Source: Cyclina sinensis (lineage: Eukaryota > Mollusca > Bivalvia > Venerida > Veneridae). From it: a stretch of 64,000 bases of DNA. Where the stretch lies: the NCBI GenBank assembly GCA_012932295.1, contig JAAONU010000001.1, positions 37,107,449 to 37,171,448 of the forward strand, given 5' to 3'. Shown here piece by piece: positions 46,901 to 59,700 of the stretch. The notes under the pieces were generated by a model that saw only the letters and a program-made list of their open reading frames with translations, had not been told where the DNA came from and did not search any database. The position numbers and the translations under genes were made by a program. Position 1 is the stretch's first letter. Each line of letters starts with the position of its first letter.

Positions 46901-49900
46901 ATACCTTCAAGTTCAAGTAAAACGACCAGAACTATTTGGAATCTTCATTATTTCTTTTCAGACATGGACGTCATTTTCAAAAACGGTTAAAAAACCGAGG
47001 TAGCGAACTTGTTTCTACAGAATCTCTTTGGAACGTCAGAAACTTTGATATGCAGGTTTATTGACCAGAACTATTTGAAATCTTTATAATTCTGTTTCAG
47101 ACATTGACGTCCTTTTAAACAGTAGTCTTAAAAGTAGCAGGACTTGTTTCGACTAGATCTCTTTGGAATGTCAAACACGTTGATGTGCAAATATATCAAC
47201 CGGAACTATTTGGTTTCGTTATTATTCCATTTCAGACAGGGATGTCCTTTTAAACAGCAGTTTTAGAAGTAAAGTAGTAGGACTTATTTCGACTAGATCT
47301 CTTTGGAAAGTCAGATAGCTTGATGTACAGGTATAACGACCAGAACTGTTTAGAATCTTCATTTACTAAATTGAACTAAAGTGTCAGTATTTGTTTCGAC
47401 TTCAACTCTTTGGAATGTTAAATACCTTGAAGAGCAAGTATAACTACCAGAACGTTTTGTGATCTTCATTATTTCTTTTCAGACATGGACGAAATTTTAA
47501 ATAGCAGTATAAAACCTGAAGAAGCGAACCTGTTTCTACAGAATTTCTTTTGAACGTCAGGTACATTGATATGAAGTTATATTGACCAGAGCTATTTGAA
47601 ATCTTTACAGTTCTATTTCAGACATGGACGTCCTTCTAAACAGCAGTCTTAAAAGTAGCAGGACTTGTTTCGACTAGATCTCTTTGGAACGTCAAACCTC
47701 TTTATGTGCAGGAATATCGACCAGAACTATTTGGAAGTTTTATTATTCCATTTCAGACATGGACAACATTTTCAAACTGCAATTTTAGAAGTAAAGTAGT
47801 AGGGCTTGTTTCTACTTAATCTCTTTGGAAAGTCAGATACCTCATCTCTTTGGAAAGTCAGATACCAAGATGTGCAGGTATAACTACCAGAACTGTTTAG
47901 AATCTTCATTTTCTAGATTGAACTAAAGTGTCAGTATTTGTTTCGACTTCAACTCTTTGGAATGTTAAATACCTTGAAGTGCAAGTATAACCACAGAACG
48001 TTTTGTGATCTTCATTATTCCTTTTCAGACATGAACGTCTTTTTAAATAGCAGTTTTAAAAACCGAAGAAGCAAACCTGTTTCTATGTGTATTTCTTTGG
48101 AACGGACATCAAAATCTTTGATATGCAGGTATATCGACTAGAACTATTTGGACTCTTCATTTACTGAAATGATGTAAAGTGGCAGGATTTGTTTCGACTT
48201 AATCCCTTTGGAACCTAAAACACTCCATGGGCAGGAATACATACCAGAACTATCTAGAATCTTCATTTTTTTAAGTGATCTAAAGTGGCAGTATTTGTTT
48301 CGACTTAATCTCTTTGGAACATAAAATACCTTCAAGTGCAAGTATAACGACCAGAACTATTTGGAATCTTGATTATTTCTTTTCAGACATGGACGACATT
48401 TTAAATAGCAGTATAAAAACTGAAGTAGCGAACCTGTTTCAACAGAATTTCTTTTGAACGTCAGGCACTTTGATATGCAGTTATATTGACCAGAGCTATT
48501 TGAAATCTTTAGTAACAATTCTATTTCAGACATTGACGTCCTTTTAAACAGTAGTCTTAAAAGTAGCAGGACTTGTCTCGACTAGATCTCTTTGGAACGT
48601 CAAACCTCTTTATGTGCAGGAATATCGACCCGAACTATTTGGAATTTTTATTATTCCATTTCAGACATAGACAACATTTTCAAACAGCAGTTTTAGAAGT
48701 AAAGTAGTAGGACTTGTTTCTACTTAATCTCTTTGGAAAGTCAGATACCAAGATGTGCAGGTATATCGACCATAACTATTTGGAATTTTTATAATTCCAT
48801 TGCAGACATGGACGTCCTTTTAAACACCTAAATTGAACTTAAGTGTCAGTATTTGTTTCTGATGTGATTCGACTAGATCTCTTTGGAATGTCAAACACGT
48901 TGATATGCGAATAAATCAACCGGAACTATTTGGAATCGTTATTTTTCCATTTCAGACAGGGATGTCCTTTTAAACAACAGTTTAGGAAGTAACGTAGTAG
49001 GACTGGTTTAGATCTCTTTGGAACATCAAACACCTTGATGTGCAGGTATAACGACCAAAACTGTTTAGAATCTTCATTTACTAAATTTAGCTAAAGTGTC
49101 AGTATTTGTTTCGACTTCAACTCTTTGGAACGTTAAATAGCTTCAAGTGCAAGTATAACGATCAGAACTATTTGTGATCTTCATTATTCTATTTCAGACA
49201 TGAACGTCTTTTTGAATAGAAGTTTAAAAAACTGAAGTATCGATCTTATTTTTACCGAATCTCTTTTTGTTGTCAAATACCTTGGCGTGCACGTATATCG
49301 ACCAGAACTATTTAGAATCTTCATAATTGCTTTTCAGGAATGGACGTTCTTTTTAAACAACAGTTTTTAGAACTAAGATGAGAGGCCTTGTTTCGACCTA
49401 ATCTCTTTTGAACGTTAAATACCTTCAAATGCGAGTCTATTGACCAGAACTATTTTGAATTTTCAGGGTTTTCATTTAAGTCATGGAAGTATTTTCAAAC
49501 AGCATTATTTAATAAAATCAGAAAACAATATGTTTTGAAAAAAATCTCTTTGAAACGTCAAACACCTTGATTGTAGGTATATCGATCAGCACTATTTTGA
49601 ATCTTAGTTATTCCATTTCAGATATGGACGTCTTTTTAAAATAGTAGTTTTAAAATCGAAGAAGCTAACTTGTTTAAACAGAATCTCTTTGGAACTTAAA
49701 ACAACTTAATGTGTAAGTAAATCGACCAGAACTATTTGTGATCTTTATAATTCTATTTCAGTCATGGATGTCCTTTTAAACAACGGTTTAAGAAGTAAAG
49801 TAGCAGGATCTGTTTCGACTAAAGCTCTTTGGAACGTAAACACCTTGATGTCCAGTAATGATGACCAGGACATTTTGGAATATTCAGTTACTTTAGTTAA

Positions 49901-52340
49901 CTAAAGTGGCAGGATCTGTTTCGACTTAATCTCTTTGGAACGTAAAATACCTTAAGCGCGAGTATATCGACCAGAACTATTTGGAATCTTCATTGTTGCA
50001 TTTCAAGCATGGAAGTCCTTTTTAACAACAGTTTTTAGAACTAAAGTGTCAGTATCTGTTTCGACCTTATCTGTTTGGAAATAACTTCAAATGCAAGTGT
50101 ATCGACCAGAAGTATTTGAAATGTTCATGGTTTCCATTTCTGGCATAGAAGTCCTGTTAAACAGTATCATCTACAAATCAAGAAAAAAATGTGCTTTAAC
50201 CTTATCACTTTTGTACTTCAAACACCTTGTTGTGCGGGTATATTGACCAGAACAGTTTTGAAATTTTATTATTAAATTTCAGGCACGGAAGCCTTATAAT
50301 TAACAATTTTTAGAACTAAGGTGGCAGTATCTCTGTTTCGACCTTATCTCTTTGGAACGTAAAATACCTTCAAATGCAAGTATATCGACCAGAACTATTT
50401 GGAATGTTCATGGTTTCCATTTCACGCCTGGAAGACAATTTAAACAACATCAGTTACAAATTAAGTGAAACTTTGTTTCGACCTAATCTCTTTTGGAACA
50501 TCAAACACCTTGAAAAGCAGGTGTATCGACCAGAACGATTTGGAATCGTTATTATACAATTTCAGATAAGGACGTTTTTTCAAACAGCAGTTTAAGACAT
50601 AAAAGAAGTAGGACTTATTTCGACTTAATCCCTTTGGAACGTCAAACACATTGTTGTGCAGATATAACGACCAGAACTATTTGAAATCTTTATTATACCA
50701 TTTCAGAAAAGGACGTCCCTTTGTAAACTGTACTTTATGACGTTAAGTAGTAGGACTTATTTCGACGTAATCTCTTTGGAACGAACGTCGAACACCTTGA
50801 TGTGCAGGTATAATGACCAGAACTATTTGAAATCTTTATTTACTAAACTGGCAGGATCTGTTTCGACCTAATTTCTTTGGAACGTAAAATACCTTGAAGT
50901 GCGAGTATATTGACCAGAACTATTTAGAATCTTCATTATTGCATTTCAGGCATGAAATTCCTAATAAACAGCACTTCAGTTTCAGACAAAGACGTCCTTT
51001 TAAACAAAAGTTTAAGAAGTAGCAGGACTTGTTTCAACTAATCTCTTTGGAACGTCAAACACTTTGATGTACAGGTATATCAACCAGAACTATTTGTAAT
51101 CTTAATATTCCATTTCAGACAAAGACGTTCTTTCAAACAGCAGTTTTCGTACTGAAGCAGCAGGATCTTTTTTTATCAATCCTTGAAACCTAAAGAACTT
51201 TATAGGCCAGAACTGTTTGGAATCTTCATAATTCAAATCAGTGACTGAAATCTTTTGGGACTCAGGTGGTTTGATCTCTGTTTCGACTTATTCTCTTTGG
51301 AACATCAACCACTTTCTGTAGTAAAAAATATCTACCAGAACTATTGGGAATATTTTCTTTTTCAATTTCAGGCATGGAAGACTGTTTTAGAAGCAGCTTT
51401 TAGAACTCAAGTAGACTATGTTTCGACTGAATCTCTTTGCAACGTAAAAAAACTTTCAAGTGCAAGTATATCGCCCATACCTATGTGGAATCTTAATTGT
51501 TTCCTTTTCAGGCATGGAGGTCCTTCTTAAAAACAGTTCTTAGAACAAAAGGAGTAGGATCCGTTTCGACTCAATCTTTTTGGAACGTCAAGCACCTATA
51601 ATTACAAGTATATCGACATGAAGTATTTGGAATTTTCATAGTTTCCAATTTGACATGGAATTCCTTTTAAAACATTGTTTTTTTATAACTTGAGTAGCGA
51701 ATCAGTTTCAACTTAATGTGTTTCAAACGTAAAACACCTTCAAGTGAACATATATCAACCAGAACTACGCTTTTAGGAATCTTTATTATTCCATTTCAGG
51801 CACGGAAGTCATTTGAAGCAACAGTTTTAGGAACTCATGTTGCAGGTTCTGGTTCGACTTAATCTCTTCGAAACGTCCGACACCTAGACAACTAGAACGA
51901 TTCAGAATCTTAATTAATCCCCTCGGGCATTACTCTTCTAAGCAGCAGCTTTTAGAACTCAGTAGCAGAATCTGTTTAGACAAAATCTCTAGGGATCTCA
52001 AAACCTTAAAAAAGGACAGCTTTAATGAACCGAGTGATATTACCCTATTTTAGATCCAGAAATAATGCAAAGCAGGAAATTTAGGCAATTAAGTTTAAGG
52101 ATATCGACTACATATATTTTGAACCTAAATCATTTTATAAAGGTTATGGGTTACTGACAAGAACTACTTGGAACCTTCATTATTTTGGAATCTGTCATGT
52201 TGCATTTTCATACTAGAAAAATTATCGGGCAGCAAGTGCAACATTCCAGATGGCAAGTTCTCTTTCGGCTCTAACTCTTCAGAACACTAAACGTCTAAAT
52301 TAAATGTAGAAGTGTATAAACCATTAAGTCTTCCTTTTTT
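40955..52340. repeat. 11-kb satellite, 140-bp unit with higher-order repeats
   Basis: The unit contains 'cgactagatctctttggaac', 'gtgcaggtataacgaccag', 'aactatttggaatcttcatt' and 'ccatttcagacatggacg'. Spacing is 140 bp for full units (41121 to 41261) with shorter variants of about 108 bp. By length it holds roughly 75-85 units. A higher-order repeat is clear: 44541-45590 matches 46820-47869 at a constant offset of 2279 bp. A further block match has an offset of 1554 bp (42987 to 44541). Units from about 49.2 kb onward become steadily more diverged and fade by 52.3 kb. Short ORFs across it share no constant frame, so it is not coding. It lies between the last CaRF-like exon and DXO. Confidence 0.9.
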
Positions 52341-53732
52341 TCAATCCAGGCCTTGACACCCTAAAAAGGAGCAAATTTTAAATACCAAACGGCAAAGTTT
52401 TTTTAATTAATCTCTCTGAAATCTAGAACATGTAAAATCAAGATTTTGAGGACATTTACTAAAACACTAAACGTACAATATTTTGAAAATCATTGTTACC
52501 CCAACTGATGATTTAAAAAGCAAGACTTAATGCTGTTTACTGCATGGCAAGAAAAAGAGACTCTCTCCAGTACATCTGTCTTAAAGCTCTGTCTTAAACA
52601 ATTTTTTTTTTCAGATGAAATGGCTATGATGCTGCATATCCGAACTAACATGATTAAACAGCCATTACAAAATTATTCAGTCCTATGTCTTCTAAGACTT
52701 TTTTTAGAACCAAAAACTGCATGTGTATAGACGACAACATTAAGTTAAACTGCTCCCTATGTTAATTGAAAACAACAGCAACGCTACAAGGAACATAGAC
52801 CCTTACGACAGTTTCTCTTCAGGTTCTTAAAAGTCTTCAAAAGGATAAGTACAACGGCCAGGACTCTTGGAAAGAATAGAATTCACCTATACACTCATGC
52901 ATGGTCTATTGTAGATTGTATATCATATTGCATACAACAATTTTTACCAGGGAAACTTATCTTTTCGTGAATTATGTAATTTCCATTTAAAAAACGTGAC
53001 ATATTTATTTAAACTATTTAAGAAAATAGTGATACCAGTAAAACGAATTTTAAAATAGTAACATAATAAAGCCAGAAACTTATTTTACAGATATTAAATT
53101 AAAAACATAGCTAAACACCTAGGACGGAAGTTATTTTTGGTTACAGCTTGTTAAAATAGTTGTTACTGACAATAGGACCTAAGAAAAACATTTTTCTTTG
53201 AAGTTATAAAAATAACAAAGAAAGAAGTAAAATAACTTCATTTTGTGACTTTTTAAACACAGTTTGACATTACTCTGCCTATATTTTAACAGAAAATAGA
53301 GTCATACTCAGTTTTTAAGGATTATTGCCAAATTTCTGGTCAGAAATCTTAATAAGCCACAGCTATTACATCGGATCTAATGCCTCGTGGATCTATCGTC
53401 AATCTAAGTACCGGACCACTAGCGTCACGTTTACTTTCTTTTATCCAGATAAAAATAATCCCGCATTTTTAATATTGAATAAAAATAAACATGAAGTTTT
53501 TGTTATTCATTTCCACATTAATACCTTTTTTGTAACTTTTAACTATTTTTTTTGACATTTACGACGTACTTTTATTATATTCCGAAAATAAATATTCATA
53601 CACGTAATGATTGACAGATCATCTAAAACTCTTTGCCCTCTTTCTTGTTTATATTCTCCTAAACGCTTTGGAAACTAATGCTTCCCTGTAAACATCATTT
53701 CCATAACTGCTTTGTATATTTGGTTTGTAAAA
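52341..53732 (+). other. spacer between satellite and DXO, including probable DXO promoter
   Basis: Satellite similarity fades out near 52340. The rest is AT-rich with no convincing exon. The segment 53380-53440 is relatively CG-rich and contains GCGTCACG, resembling a CRE/ATF half-site next to an E-box-like CACGT, about 300 bp before the DXO ATG. This is a weak promoter candidate. The tract has no recognisable mobile element. Confidence 0.3.
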
Positions 53733-56700
53733 ATGTGTGCAAAACGGTACAGAACAGATGTTGACAACTCGTTTAAAAGCAAAATATTCAAAACAGATGA
53801 CAGCAAAAATAAGTCAGTGTCATTTGAAACTTACGACCATGCGCAGTTTGATGGCAAATTTCCATTCTTTAGAGAGCCAAAAGAAATAGGTTCGTTTTCA
53901 CTGGACATAGATAGGAAGTTCGATCATTCAAGGAAACAGTTGAAGTTATTTGTGAAACCACCAGATTTCAATCATGTAAATTTTGATCTTAGCAAAGGAT
54001 ACAGCACTATGATCAGGAAAGATGAAAGTAAAAAAGACTATATCAATGACATCCTTAGATGGATTTTACAGAATGAAGCCAAGTTTGCTGTTGATGGGAA
54101 GGCTGTAGAAGCAAGGAGGTATTTTATGTTATTATTGTTTCATAGTTACAAAATAAGAATAGATTAATCTGTTCACCTTATTACCTTTCAGGTTATATAT
54201 CTTTGTACTAGTTGCAAAGTCTCACTATTTCCCCTCTGAAGGTGAACCAATTTTACATGCTGATAATTTTTGGGGCGGCAGGACTTACCCCACACTACCC
54301 CACACTGCCGTAATACATCATGATTATGATATTTATCAGGTGTTTGTATCGTGATTTTCTTGTGTCGCCCTCTCGAAGAAACGACGATACATATTTGTCC
54401 GTCTGTCTGTCACAAAAAATTAACGTTGGCTATAACTTTGCCATTTCTAAACATTATCTTATCAAACTTTCAAATTGTATTGCTTATGACAACAGGGTCG
54501 GGATGATGCCAAAATGTCTAGGTCAAGGTCACATTTGACAGAGTAATGCCCCTTTTTGTACCTGGATTTTTTCATGAAAACTTAACGTTGGCAATAACTT
54601 TGCCATTTCTTAACATTTCCACATCAAACTTTCAAATTATATTGCTTTCAACAACAGGGTCATGATGATGCCAAAATCTGTAGGTCAAGGTCACAATTGA
54701 CAGAGTTATGTCCCTTCTTGTACTTGGATTTAGCCATGAAAACTTAACATTGGCTATAACTATGCCATTTCTTAATATTTCTTCATCAAACTTTCTAATT
54801 GTAATGCTGACAATTGTATCACTTAAGACAACACCATTTCTCAAGGGCAGATAACCCTCAAATTTATTTTTGCAATGTTATGCCCCTTAAAATTCAAGTT
54901 AAAATTTCTTGGTTAACCTTTTTCTTTATGCCCATGTCTCCAAAAGTGTCAAAGATATTCAATTCAAACTTGGAATACTTGATCACCAGCAAGACCCTGC
55001 AAAGATTTATGGTACCCATGTCCCTGGGGTCACAGTTAGCCCAACCTCCAGAGGTCATTTGATTTTGCTTATACTTATATATAGGAAAAAACTTCTTAAG
55101 CCTAGAAATAAAATATTAACTGACATGAGATGGGTAAGTACTCCCCATCCCCCCCCATCCCCACTGCATGGGGACACCCCACCGGCCCTATTTTTTAAAA
55201 AATTTTAATACACAGGTACTTGACTCCCCATCCACCCTCCCCCCCCCCCTCCCCCCCCCCCCCCCCCCAACCAGTCACTGCCCCCCCCCCCTGCCCCCCC
55301 CCCCATACCACCCCTGCCCTATTTTTTTTTAAACATAGGTACTTGACACTTGACTACCAATCCATCCAACCCCTAAAGCAGTCTCCCCACCCCCCGCCCC
55401 GCCCTATTTTTTTTTTTCTTATTTAATACAAAGGTACTTGACTCCCCATCCAACCCCCCAAACCAGTCCCCCCACCCCCCAACCCGGGCCTGAATTTTTG
55501 TTTTTTCTTATTTAACATATATGTACTTGACTCCCCATCCAATCCCCCAAACCAGTCCCCCCCAACCCGGGCCTGAATTTTTTTTTTTTTTTTTCTTAAT
55601 ACATAGGTACCTGACTCCCCTTCCAACCACCCAAACCAATCCCCCCCTGAAACCCGGGCTTGAATTTTTTTTTTTTTAATACATTGGTACTCGACTCCCG
55701 ATCCAACACCTCAAACCAGTCCCTCCCCCCCAACCCGGGCCTGAATTTTTTTTTTTTTTTTTTAATACATAGTACTTGACTCCCCATCCAACCCCCCAAA
55801 CCAGTCCCCCACCCCCACCCAAATCCGGGCCTGAATAGGTACTTGACTCCCCATCCAACCCCCAAACCAGCGATTCAACTTTTTAAGCATCACGAATAAG
55901 GCTGGAGTTGCACTTTGACCATTGCCCCTGTAGTGTTTAGTTATTTTAGGTAGTGAAAGTAGTCCAAATAATTGTACTCAAAATATCATGCTATTTTTTG
56001 AATGGTCAATATCTGCCTTTAGAGTAGTAAAGTCACATCCTGTCTGAAGTCGCAATATTGAGACTAGTAGTGAAATGTACAAAAAGCTTCATATTCCAGA
56101 CACCCCTGGTCATGTCTCATCCGAAAGTTATGTAACTGTAGGAGTTGGGAATGGCACTTTCAGCCCTTGATTACAAGTTCTGCGCAGTCACAGATCTAGC
56201 CGCTATCCACTCCCCGTCCCTGCTCACCTTGACAGAACCTGTATTTTATTGACCTTTTGTTTACTAATAATTGAAAACAATTGCATGTATATCATCTATG
56301 TACAGCCATGCCATTAGGTTTTAGTATGGGAATGTTTTTCTCATTAACAGTTGAAAGATTCAATACTTATAGGTTAAATGCCTTCTTAAGTTATAGATTT
56401 ATTCTTTAAAATAAGTTTAACAACAATTAAAATTTCAGACAGCTTAATACAGATTTTGTTTGTTGGCGAGGGTTGTTGACCAAGTTTTTGTGTACACCAT
56501 ATGAGAACAGAGAGGGTTGGCTAGTGGCTGTTACCTTGTATAATGGCACCTACTACTTGTGTGAATTTGACACTGAGCAAAAGAAACAGCAAAATGAAGC
56601 CAGGACCCAGCGAGATGATGAGATGTGTTGCTGGGGATGGAAGTTTGAACAGTATTTGACAGCAGGTAAGATGATGTAGAAACAATTATTGCAGTTGTCT

Positions 56701-59700
56701 TAATACAGTTAGCTTCATATTTAGCTACACTCATGAAAGTGATAAGCTTCACTTGTTATAGTACATAAAGTCTGTATTCGGTAGCTGGCTTATTACTTTT
56801 CAAAGGTATGAAAGAAATAAACATTCCTGTATGTTGGGTAGGTTTACATACTTTTAACTGATGACGGAAGTCTGTATTCGGTAGCTGGCAAGTAATTTTT
56901 TTATATAAACAGCATTCAGTAAACCCTTCAATAACCAAAAGTTTACTAATTTATCGGATGTAAGCTGTTTGAGTTATGTTTACCTTTGTATTACTGTTTA
57001 CCTTTTCCAGTCAGTAACTTTTAAATTTTTAAACTGAAACTAATTAAATTTCATAACTTTTCTCTTTTTAATCAGAAGTTTTATCAAGTTTTTAACTGCA
57101 AAAACATTATGGATTTCTTTATATCTTAATGTCAGATAAATTCAGATGAGTCTGAATAAAATGTATTTATCATGTACAGATTATTAATTATTTTGTTTTA
57201 TTCAGTATTAATCTTATGTCACAATTTAATATCAGATCTTGAATAAGGTAATACAGGCTTATTTTCCAGCCGGCTAACTTTCAAGTTAATTTTGACTGTA
57301 AGAAAAAGGTGGCTTCTTTTCCAGACAGGCTTATTATCAGTGCAGCCTTATTACATGTAGCTCACCTGAGGACAAAGTTCTCAAGGGTCTTATTACATGT
57401 AGCTCACCTTAGGACAAAGTTCTCAAGGGTGAGCTATTGGGATCATTGATTGTCCAGCATCCGGTGGCGTGTCATGCTTTGTCAACAATTTACCATGAAC
57501 ATCTTCTACTCCTATACCACTAAGCCAACTTTGATGAAACATGCCTGGATATTCTTTGCATGAAGCTCTACCAAAGTTGTTCAAAGAATTGAATTCCATC
57601 AAGAACTCTGGTTGCTATGGCAACAGAAAGGAAAAAGTTGAAAAATCTTCTTGTCTGAAACCACAATGCCCTGAGCCTAAAGATTTGGTATTGAGCATTG
57701 TCTAATGGACATCTACCTATTTTACTCAAATTATACCCCAGGGATCAAATTTTGTCCCACCCTGGGGGTCAATTGATTTTACATTGGCTTATATAGGGAA
57801 AACATTGAAAATCTTCTTGGCTGAAACCACAAGACCCTGAGCCTTAAGGTTTGGTACAATGTATGTCACAGTGTCTAGTGGACATCTACCAAGTTTGTTC
57901 AAATTATACTACTGGGGTCAAATTTGGCCATGCCCTGGGGTCAGTTGATTTTACATAGGCTTATATAGGCAAAACTTTAAAAAAAAACTTCTTGTCTGAA
58001 ACCACAAAGCCTAGAACTTAGCCTATTTTTAATGGAGCATCAGCTAAAGGTCTTCTACCAAGTTTGTTTAAATTATGCCCCTAGAGTGAAAATTGGCTGT
58101 ACCCATAGGGTCACTTGAATTCATATAGATTTATATAGGGAGAATCTCAAAAACATGAACAAAAGCTTCTGATGTTTGCACATCAGAAGCCCCAAAGACA
58201 AAGTATTCAGGTGAGTGATCTAGGGCCATCATGGCCCTTTTGTTATAAAATTTTTACAGTATTAGCTATACTTATGAATGCATATTAGCTACACTCATGA
58301 TAGCATTGTAGCTACACTCCTGAAAGCATATTAGCCATACTCATGAAAACTAGCTACACTCATGATACATAGTAGCTACACTCATGATAGCACAGTAGCT
58401 ACTCATAATAGCATAGCAGCTACACTCATGAAAGCTTGTTGGACTAGTGCTAAAAGTTTGATCAGTGTTTGAAGATTTATAGTTCACCAGCATGAATGTT
58501 GGATGTATGAAGAATAAATGACAGAAGTTTATTTAAACAATGTTTTACTGCAGGGCAAGTTTGGTTTGAGCAACACATTACTAGAAGTTGAATTTAGCAA
58601 TATGCAAAGATGAGAGCTTTTAGGGCAATTTCTTGAGTTTACAAGTTTTAAAAAATTGTCTCATCAGCATGATGTCCAAGGTGCTTTTGTTAACCTCTGC
58701 CTTTGTTAAAGAGAAGGCATACAAAATAAACAGTGCACATCTTAGTGGGGTGTTTATTTCATGCAATCAAATTATATCTTAATTTTTCAGAACCAAAATA
58801 CCAGTTAGTTTGTTCTTTCCAGATTCACCCATTGGAGTTCCAGATACAAACTCTCCATACAACAATTGTGAAGCTTACTGTACTGTTGTACGATCACGGC
58901 TAAATTCACATTCTTTAGGTAAGTTACGGTACTTAAAGAGTTCAGAAATGAGTTAGTTTTGCCTGGTACTGAGCAGACAAATTTTGTTTCATTTTCACAG
59001 TTGCTGTACTCTTTTTTTTTTTCTATTCACTACAACAAACCTATGGAATATTTAGAAAGGTACTGCTCTGTTGCATAGCATTCTATCAGCAGAAGCAGTG
59101 GACTGAAATGGGAGCATCAGAATACAATGTTGGCAACTACATGTAATTAATAGAGCCATCTTATTTCAGTATTTTCAGGTGAGGTGGATGCTGAACATAA
59201 TGACACAAAGTATGGCAAGCACTATGTTGAACTGAAATCAACTAGAGATTTCAGTCATCCAAGGCAGTTTATAAGTTTCAAAAGGTATATTTGACTGCCA
59301 AAACTTCTACAGACTTTTCTTTCATAAATACTTTGAAAAATATATTGCAAGGCTAAATTCCATAGTTGTAAAATGCATCTTCCTTATCTGTAGCTGTATT
59401 TTTTTTCATTTGCTGGCATTAAGCTAAAAGTATTTCCTTAATGTGGTTACACAACATTTTTAGTAGCAAAATTTTAACAATAGTGGAAATATGGTTCACT
59501 ATGTGTGTTCCAACTGTATGTGAGAATGACAGTCTGAATTAAGCAACAGGTTGTATACAGCTGCCTCATGTATGTTGCCAAAAATAGCCAGTCATAATCC
59601 TGCATATGTTACTTTTCTGACATCCCATGGTTAGCAGTATTCACATACCTTAATTGACTGCATTGTCTGTAATCTTATTGTCAAGGTTACAACAATTAAC

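Noticed and set aside
42982..51530. Plus-strand ORFs with recurring 'YRPERFGI' or 'FGTSNTL' peptides
   Set aside because: They are read through satellite units whose 140-bp period is not a multiple of three, so the frame changes from unit to unit.
52530..52730. ORF after a strong TTTTTTTTTTCAG acceptor near 52613
   Set aside because: In the phase left by the last CaRF-like exon it hits TGA at once, and the peptide matches no family I know.
55220..55865. Pro-rich (+) and Gly/Trp-rich (-) ORFs
   Set aside because: They are translations of the C-rich minisatellite in DXO intron 1, with no conserved domain.
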